Positions 4,518 to 9,458 of a stretch of DNA of 9,458 nt are shown here, in pieces. The notes beneath the pieces were generated by a model that was not told the origin of the DNA, did not search any database, and was given only the letters and a program-made list of their open reading frames with translations. Location of the stretch: the NCBI GenBank assembly GCA_002505495.1, contig DAVI01000018.1:31070-40527 (forward strand), in the 5' to 3' direction. The position numbers were made by a program, and so were the translations under genes. Within the stretch, counting starts at the first letter, position 1, and every line of letters starts with the position of its first letter. Source of the DNA: Euryarchaeota archaeon UBA59. GTDB taxonomy: Archaea; Thermoplasmatota; Poseidoniia; Poseidoniales; Thalassarchaeaceae.

Positions 4518-7427
4518 ATGGGTATGATTGACAACTTCGGCAGAATAGCGGATGTCTACATCAGCGAGAAGGAGAAACTACGCGACGCTTCAGAGGAGCG
4601 CCGCAGAGTCTTCACCGGCCACCCCTTCTGGCCACACGAGGTTCTTCGAGACACCATCATCCTCGGCTCGATGTTTGCTGTTCTCTCGTTCTACTCCTGG
4701 CTGATTCCACCACCGTTGCACGCCTCCGCAGACCCGTTCGCACAGGCCGGCTTTGTCTTCCCTGACTGGTATGTGCTGTTCTCCTACGGCTACCTCCGCT
4801 GGGGTGAGTATCTACCACAGTTCGACATACCGCTCCCCTCCATCATCGGCAACTTCTTCGGCAGCCCTGTGATATCTTGGAATGCAGGTTGGTGGGGCTC
4901 CTTCCTAACTGGAATACCCGTCGGAATCCTCGCCCTCCCGCCCTTCTTGGGGGGCCGCGCAAAGAGGGGGGTGGAGGACCCGTGGTTCGCTGCCGCCGGG
5001 GTGGTCTACCTCGCCCACGTCTGGTTCATCAGCGTCTACTCGATCAACATCTTCCTTGAGTTGTATGCAAAGAACCGGAGCGATTTCTGCCAGCTGAATT
5101 CGCATGGTGGGCTGAATTGTGGTGTTAGGGCGCCGTGGCTCACTGAGGTTTTCAACGCCATACCTTGGTTGCTGACCGGCTTGCTCGTCTGGATTGCACT
5201 CTATTTCGGAATAAGATGGTACATGGTCAAGTCTGCTGGAGCGCGAACAACTCCCGCCATGGGCAAACAGGTGGCGCTTGGTACATTGGTAATCGCGGTG
5301 CTTCTCTCAGCGGTCTCATGGCCGGTCTACGATGGTGGCTTTTGGGACATTGGTGGATTCGGAGCGATGGACGACATCGAGGACCTTGAGACTCTTCGAA
5401 ATCAGCCGACTGACACCCTGCTGGCGATTGACGAAGGGCACCACTGGGAGTCGATGGAAGAGAACTGCCTCTCCTACGGAGCTAGTTCGGGTAACGCCGT
5501 TTGGCAGAATGACAAGTTCGACGGAGACGATGCTGATAGTCGGGCGGATTACTGTCTCTTACCGGCAATGCAATGGCTCAATTGGGGAATCTACCAGCCT
5601 GTGCAATTCGAATTGGTCGACTACAGCGATGCCAACAATCATCAGCAACTGCAGACCACTGATGGAGTGGTTGTCGGCGGTGTGAACATCGTTGAAGACG
5701 CTGTCAGCTTCAACGGCAGCAACCAAATCTCGCAGTCGTACGCGCTGAGTGTCGAGGACTTGGGACTTGACGAGGTGACCCTCGACATCAGTTGCACGTT
5801 CCGCACCAGTACACGCAAGGCTGGAACACACGTAATCGCTGCGAATGTCGTCGATTCGACGAACACCGTCGTCGCCTCGATTGGAGGTGACGCAGAGGAT
5901 GGACTAACCTGCACACCCAAGACCTTCAAGGTCGCTCCGGGTGAGTACACGGTCAACTACCAGTTGGACTCGACCTTCGACACCGAAGAGAATGCGAGTG
6001 TCACCGTTGACTCGAGACTCTTCGTCATGGCATTCCAACCACTGCTCTTCAACCCGGAGACCGGAATGGTGCTCGACCGGACAAACGCAACAGAACTGGC
6101 ATTCTATGGATTAACCGGAGATGGCGCCCTATCTGCGCTCACTGAGGAGAACCCGACCTATCACAAGAATCCGAAGAGCCTAGATGCGAAGTTGACCTAC
6201 TCTCTGTTCATTCCACCGCTTGGATGCGGTGCAATAGTATTCGTTGTGATGAGAGGAATGGCTCGTGGCTACGAGTACGAGATGAACAAGTGCTACGGTT
6301 GTGACCTCTGTGATGATGCCTGCCCGGTTCGAATGTTCAATGCGGGGGATAAACTGAACATCATCTACAACACCTGGAACAATGAAGACGACGGAGTGCC
6401 GATGTACTCCTGTCTGACCTGTACGGCCTGCACCAACGCCTGCCCTCAACTCGTGGACTACGACTCCTATGTCGACATCCGCCGAAACCTCGTGGTCGGA
6501 GGCCCTCCCACCGCCAACATCCCGCACACGGTTCTCCAAGCAGTATTGGCAGCAGAAGCGGAAGAGGAGTCAGATGAACTGTTCATCGCAATCGATGACT
6601 ATCCAATCGACTCCACGGTCGGATACTACCCCGGCTGTGTAGACTATCTCGACCAGGAGATGGTCTTCAGCCATGTCAACGAGGGTACCATGAACCTCGG
6701 TGACACAACCACAGCCGCCTTCACCCTGTTCGAGGAGATGGGGAAGGAGGTCACCTACCTCGGTCGAGACTTCCTCAAGTGCTGCGGGCACGACCAGAAG
6801 TGGCAGGGGATGGAGGAGGTCTTCGAGAAGTTGAAGGCGTACAACAAGCAGAAGCTGGAGGCGAGCGGGATCGACACTCTCGTCAGCAGTTGCGCAGAGT
6901 GCTTCCGTACCTTTGCGATGGACTACGACCTTGAAGGAATCAAGGTGATGCACACTACAGAATATCTCATCGAGAACGGCTTTGACATGGACCTTGCAGT
7001 AGACGACGAGATGACCGTCACCTTCCACGACCCATGTCGCCTCGGCCGCCAGATGAACATCTATGATGGGCCCCGAGACCTGATTGAAGGGGTCAAGGGT
7101 GTGAACCTAGTTGAGATGGAGCACACCAAGGAGGATGCGATGTGCTGCGGTGTCTCGAGCATGATGTCATGCAACGAAGATAGTCGCACCATCCGAGTTC
7201 AGCGCTTTGAGGAGGTCAGGGCGACGGGAGCTGAGGTGATGCTCACATCCTGCCCGAAGTGCGTCACCCACTTTGAGTGCCTCAAGTTTGAGGGCGACCC
7301 GAGGCACGACTTCGAGATTCTCGATGTGGTATCATTCCTCGCTCGCCAAGTTGAGGCGAAGAGAGAGCAGCCTAGCAATGTGTCCGAGGTTTGGCAACAA
7401 CCGACAACGGACGAGGTTGAGGCGTGA
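4518..7427 (+). CDS. Fusion: cytochrome b subunit IV-like domain + extracytoplasmic domain + HdrD/GlpC-like Fe-S/CCG module
   Basis: 969 aa. Residues 32-180 follow subunit IV of b6f: FWPHEVLRD, TM helix 43-63, ADPF at 71-74, the Qo motif PDWY at 82-85, then IPVGILALPPFL in TM2 and TM3 at 157-180. TM4 (214-233) and TM5 (252-270) follow. Residues about 271-558 are a beta-rich extracytoplasmic domain. TM6 (about 560-580) returns the chain to the cytoplasm. There lie two 4Fe-4S motifs, C592/595/598/602 and C632/635/638/642, each ending in CP. Two CCG domains follow: C707, C755-C756, C792, C795 and C840, C876-C877, C912, C915. This is the HdrB/HdrD/GlpC pattern, which in heterodisulfide reductase holds the disulfide-reducing cluster. 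Six helices put the Qo motif outside and the Fe-S module inside, a consistent topology. Subunit IV is normally about 160 aa and HdrD about 400. The frame is uninterrupted, so this is a real fusion on present evidence. The substrate of the CCG part is unknown. Confidence 0.92.
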   Translation: MGMIDNFGRIADVYISEKEKLRDASEERRRVFTGHPFWPHEVLRDTIILGSMFAVLSFYSWLIPPPLHASADPFAQAGFVFPDWYVLFSYGYLRWGEYLPQFDIPLPSIIGNFFGSPVISWNAGWWGSFLTGIPVGILALPPFLGGRAKRGVEDPWFAAAGVVYLAHVWFISVYSINIFLELYAKNRSDFCQLNSHGGLNCGVRAPWLTEVFNAIPWLLTGLLVWIALYFGIRWYMVKSAGARTTPAMGKQVALGTLVIAVLLSAVSWPVYDGGFWDIGGFGAMDDIEDLETLRNQPTDTLLAIDEGHHWESMEENCLSYGASSGNAVWQNDKFDGDDADSRADYCLLPAMQWLNWGIYQPVQFELVDYSDANNHQQLQTTDGVVVGGVNIVEDAVSFNGSNQISQSYALSVEDLGLDEVTLDISCTFRTSTRKAGTHVIAANVVDSTNTVVASIGGDAEDGLTCTPKTFKVAPGEYTVNYQLDSTFDTEENASVTVDSRLFVMAFQPLLFNPETGMVLDRTNATELAFYGLTGDGALSALTEENPTYHKNPKSLDAKLTYSLFIPPLGCGAIVFVVMRGMARGYEYEMNKCYGCDLCDDACPVRMFNAGDKLNIIYNTWNNEDDGVPMYSCLTCTACTNACPQLVDYDSYVDIRRNLVVGGPPTANIPHTVLQAVLAAEAEEESDELFIAIDDYPIDSTVGYYPGCVDYLDQEMVFSHVNEGTMNLGDTTTAAFTLFEEMGKEVTYLGRDFLKCCGHDQKWQGMEEVFEKLKAYNKQKLEASGIDTLVSSCAECFRTFAMDYDLEGIKVMHTTEYLIENGFDMDLAVDDEMTVTFHDPCRLGRQMNIYDGPRDLIEGVKGVNLVEMEHTKEDAMCCGVSSMMSCNEDSRTIRVQRFEEVRATGAEVMLTSCPKCVTHFECLKFEGDPRHDFEILDVVSFLARQVEAKREQPSNVSEVWQQPTTDEVEA

Positions 7428-7467
7428 AAGCACGACTTGATAGCCAAGATGCCTAAAGGTGGCTCGC

Positions 7468-7800
7468 ATGACTACGATGGATGAGTTGCGAGCCCGTCGA
7501 GATGCAGAGGCCGCACGCATCAGATTGAGTCTCAACAAAATGCACACCAAGGCAGCCGAGGAGGTCCGCGGAGGCGACAGCGTGGTCGCCTTCGTGAACG
7601 AGGAGCAGTGCATCGGTTGTGACCAATGCCTCATCGTCTGTGACGACGACGCCATCGAACTCTATGACAAGCCGTTGAGAAGCCCGATTCTCGACATCGA
7701 AGTCAACAAGAAGGCAAAGATTCTGCGCGATGAATGCACCGGATGCAGGCTCTGCGTGTTGGCCTGCCCGACAGACGCGATCGTGATGCTTGACCGGTGA
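7468..7800 (+). CDS. 2[4Fe-4S] ferredoxin-domain protein
   Basis: 110 aa, soluble. Residues 1-35 are a charged helical N-terminus. Two 4Fe-4S motifs follow: C48/C51/C54/C58 (CIGCDQCLIVCDD, lacking the usual final proline) and C90/C93/C96/C100 followed by P. The roughly 30-residue spacer between them is longer than in clostridial ferredoxins. ATG 7468 is preferred because GGTGG lies about 6 nt upstream; a GTG at 7459 is an alternative that adds 3 residues. It lies 40 nt after the fusion gene, whose C-terminus carries cytoplasmic Fe-S and CCG modules. A likely role is to carry electrons to or from that module, either as a subunit or as a shuttle. The low-potential partner is not identifiable here. 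Confidence 0.88.
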   Translation: MTTMDELRARRDAEAARIRLSLNKMHTKAAEEVRGGDSVVAFVNEEQCIGCDQCLIVCDDDAIELYDKPLRSPILDIEVNKKAKILRDECTGCRLCVLACPTDAIVMLDR

Positions 7801-7804
7801 TGTG

Positions 7805-8179
7805 ATGGCGAAGGAGAAGCAGACGGCCGAACCTGAGGAAGAGGGCGGGGCCAGCCAATCGGAGAGGGAAGAAGACCCGGTTCGGTTTGGTGCGGAGTTT
7901 GGGCCCTACCGGTCACAGCAGAGCACTGGGGTCTCACTTTCGACCTTCAAGACCCTCGTCTGGGTCTCCAATATCGGTGGTCTCTTACTGGTGGTCTTCG
8001 CCCTTGAGATGATGGTGGTCCAACAGCGATTCTACTGGGGATTGGCGGCGGCGATTGCCGGGATTGCCATAGCTCTGTTTCCATCGAACTACGAAATCGT
8101 CGGTATGGAGCCGCTCGATGATGGAAGTGATGATTCCCCAAGTGACGCCGCCGAAGAGGTCAAGGACTCGGAATCCTGA
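7805..8179 (+). CDS. Small two-TM membrane protein of unknown function
   Basis: 124 aa; family not recognised. Residues 1-46 are very acidic and low in complexity (PEEEGGASQSEREEDP), then FGAEFGPYR. TM helices lie at about 50-70 (TLVWVSNIGGLLLVVFALEMM) and 75-93 (RFYWGLAAAIAGIAIALFP). The C-terminal tail is again acidic. Both ends are predicted on the same side, probably cytoplasmic. There are no cysteines or histidines, so it is not a cofactor-binding subunit. ATG 7805 is used, with GGTGA just upstream overlapping the ferredoxin stop; GTG 7802 or TTG 7790 are possible. It lies 4 nt after the ferredoxin gene and is most simply an accessory or assembly subunit of the complex. Confidence 0.7.
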   Translation: MAKEKQTAEPEEEGGASQSEREEDPVRFGAEFGPYRSQQSTGVSLSTFKTLVWVSNIGGLLLVVFALEMMVVQQRFYWGLAAAIAGIAIALFPSNYEIVGMEPLDDGSDDSPSDAAEEVKDSES

Positions 8180-8188
8180 AGACCCAGT

Positions 8189-8689
8189 GTGGTGGAATTG
8201 GGCTCTCGGGCTGTGGACACTCCTCTCGGAAGAGTTGTGATCGAAGCGAGTCGTGAAGGGCTTACACGGATTCAGTACAGCGATGAGAGTGTGAATGACG
8301 GTGGCGTCGGTCGGGCTCATCTCGATGCCGGTGAAGCGTGGCTGACCGGCTACTTTGACGGCAGCCCGACAGGCGAGCCGAAACTTGACTTTAGCAATTT
8401 AACACGGTTCCAGGCTGAGGTCTCTCGAACTCTGATTCGGAGCGCTCGATTCGGAGAGGTCGTCTCGTATGGTGAATTAGCGATTGCTGCGGGCAGTCCG
8501 AGGGCGAGTCGCGCAGTTGGCAGCGCGATGGCTGACAATCCATGGACTCTGCTGGTGCCGTGCCATCGAGTGGTGCGGTCGGATGGCGTCATCGGGAATT
8601 ACTCTGCACTCGATGGAGGTGCTTCGAAGCGTTGGCTACTCTCACACGAAGGCCGGAAATTCGATTCGCTCAGCCGCCTTGTCCCCTGA
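8189..8689 (+). CDS. ogt: Methylated-DNA--[protein]-cysteine S-methyltransferase (O6-alkylguanine-DNA alkyltransferase)
   Basis: 166 aa. This DNA-repair protein transfers the alkyl group of O6-alkylguanine to its own cysteine in a single suicidal reaction. The active-site motif LVPCHRVVRSDG lies at 122-133 with C125 as acceptor. FGEVVSYGELA at 88-98 contains the conserved Tyr (Y94). SPRASRAVGSAMADNP at 103-118 is the DNA-binding helix with the arginine finger (R108). GNYSALDGGASKRWLLSHEG at 136-155 is the usual C-terminal part. The start is uncertain: GTG 8189 or GTG 8192, both without a strong ribosome site. It begins 9 nt after the preceding gene and could be the last operon cistron by readthrough, though a functional link to respiration is not evident. 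Its 3' end overlaps the convergent gshA by 20 bp. The gene symbol is a family-level choice. Confidence 0.92.
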   Translation: MVELGSRAVDTPLGRVVIEASREGLTRIQYSDESVNDGGVGRAHLDAGEAWLTGYFDGSPTGEPKLDFSNLTRFQAEVSRTLIRSARFGEVVSYGELAIAAGSPRASRAVGSAMADNPWTLLVPCHRVVRSDGVIGNYSALDGGASKRWLLSHEGRKFDSLSRLVP

Positions 8690-9458
8690 GTTCAGCGAGT
8701 TCGGCACCCATCGCCAACATCGCCAACTCTGCGGTGAGGGCGTGCCAGGTGTCTGCTGAGCCGATGATGTCGTCGCCACCCGCTCTTGTTATCTCCTCAG
8801 GCGATATGAAGCGAGTTGAAGGAGTGTTCAAATTGGAATTTACTCCTTTTTTGTCATTCGCTCTATAGAAGGCAGAACAGCCGTGACCACCCGCCCCGTA
8901 GAAGCATGGCTCGATGACTGAGTCGGCCAATTTGAGAGCGGTTGGAACTCCCTCTTGCAGAAGGAAGTCAACAGCATCTCGCCCCCCCTTGCCGTAGGTG
9001 AGTCGGTTCACCTTGCGCTTCGAGAGGTTCAGTAACTCATCCCCGCTGTGAATCTCGATGATGCCTAGGCCATATGTCCCAGAGTCATTCTTGACGAACA
9101 ACACCGGCTCCCCTTCTACACCATGTTCTGCATACTTGCCACTCAGGAACTCGAGACAACTGTCAACCTGTGCGGCCAACTCAATCTTGCAGACATCCTT
9201 CTCCAGACACTTGTCCTCGCTGACGAACCAGTGGGTACCGAGCAACCACGGGTCAATGCCGATAATCTCAGCCGCCTTGTCGATGAAAGGTTGAGCGTGT
9301 CTGAAATGGCTCGACTTCCGCCTTTGGAACCAGCCCATCTCCTGTGGTGGGGCAACCGGAATGTCACCTATGCCCTCAAGCGGCCCATCACTCAAGTCGT
9401 GATTCAGAATCAACAGGTCGGGAGTCTCACCACCGCCAGCGCCCGTCCCGCCAGATGA
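8670..9458 (-). CDS. gshA: Glutamate-cysteine ligase, GshA (PF08886-like) type, 5' end cut by window edge
   Basis: At least 262 C-terminal residues are visible, with the frame open to the right edge. The full proteins of this family are, from memory, about 430 aa. The enzyme joins glutamate and cysteine with ATP to form gamma-glutamylcysteine. Counting from the edge, ETPDLLILNHDLSDG near 11-25 is a recognisable family segment. VLFVKNDSGTYGLGIIEI near 118-135 resembles the ATP-grasp lysine/glycine-rich motif of the family. VIEPCFYGAGGHGCSAFYR and SNLNTPSTRFISPE further on match its conserved C-terminal part. No downstream partner (gshB) is in view. This GshA type is best known from proteobacteria, so in an archaeon it would suggest lateral transfer, but the host is itself uncertain. 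Confidence 0.82.
   Translation of the reverse strand, partial: SSGGTGAGGGETPDLLILNHDLSDGPLEGIGDIPVAPPQEMGWFQRRKSSHFRHAQPFIDKAAEIIGIDPWLLGTHWFVSEDKCLEKDVCKIELAAQVDSCLEFLSGKYAEHGVEGEPVLFVKNDSGTYGLGIIEIHSGDELLNLSKRKVNRLTYGKGGRDAVDFLLQEGVPTALKLADSVIEPCFYGAGGHGCSAFYRANDKKGVNSNLNTPSTRFISPEEITRAGGDDIIGSADTWHALTAELAMLAMGAELAELRGQGG
8818..8852 (+). terminator. Possible intrinsic-type terminator for the plus-strand operon, inside gshA antisense
   Basis: AAGGAGT (8819-8825) can pair with ACTCCTT (8842-8848), with an inner AAAT/ATTT pairing and a run of six T at 8847-8852. It lies about 130-160 nt beyond the alkyltransferase stop. The T-run is also what the antisense gshA lysine codons would give, so it may be coincidence. 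U-tract termination would fit an archaeon. Confidence 0.25.

Noticed and set aside
7424..7456. A 10-codon GTG-started frame overlapping the fusion gene stop (GTGA)
   Set aside because: It is too short, has no fitting junction with the ferredoxin start, and no separate ribosome site in good position.

Overview
The window reads as a chromosomal stretch of an archaeon-like prokaryote. My best guess is a planktonic Thermoplasmatota / Marine Group II type (Poseidoniales), with moderate confidence. This rests on a divergent FtsZ-type gene, a TATA-like element rather than -35/-10 boxes, acidic proteins, clear Shine-Dalgarno sites, and a cysteine-rich Rieske box of a kind I associate with archaeal proteins. 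It is inference from content only; no rRNA or other phylogenetic marker is present. I saw no tRNA, rRNA, CRISPR array, insertion sequence or integrase.

Left part (1-1124, minus strand): a divergent FtsZ/tubulin-superfamily protein cut by the left edge, and upstream of it a 101-residue TPR protein. A region of about 200 bp (1125-1328) separates these from a divergent plus-strand operon. It holds a TATA-like element and an 11-bp perfect inverted repeat whose second arm ends on the first base of the operon's start codon.

Central part (1329-8179, plus strand): one tightly packed respiratory operon. In order it holds a membrane-anchored exported protein with a CxCH motif, a 25-codon mini-gene, a two-TM protein, a Tat-type Rieske Fe-S protein, a second mini-ORF, a cytochrome b6-type subunit (four heme b ligands plus the Cys that binds heme ci in b6f), a 969-residue fusion, a 2[4Fe-4S] ferredoxin, and another small two-TM protein. 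The fusion joins a cytochrome b subunit IV-like part, a large extracytoplasmic domain, and a cytoplasmic HdrD/GlpC-like module with two 4Fe-4S motifs and two CCG domains. Several genes overlap at GTGA, ATGA or TGATG junctions, which implies translational coupling.

Together these genes look like a quinol-oxidising Rieske/cytochrome b complex hard-wired to a cytoplasmic heterodisulfide-reductase-like unit. Such a complex could link the quinone pool and proton-motive force to a cytosolic thiol/disulfide or ferredoxin couple. This is the main candidate for an undescribed system here.

Right part (8189-9458): an O6-alkylguanine-DNA alkyltransferase gene follows the operon on the same strand. It overlaps by 20 bp the 3' end of a convergent minus-strand glutamate-cysteine ligase gene (GshA type), which is cut at its 5' end by the right edge. 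Thiol synthesis next to a disulfide-reductase-like complex suggests, but does not prove, a functional link.
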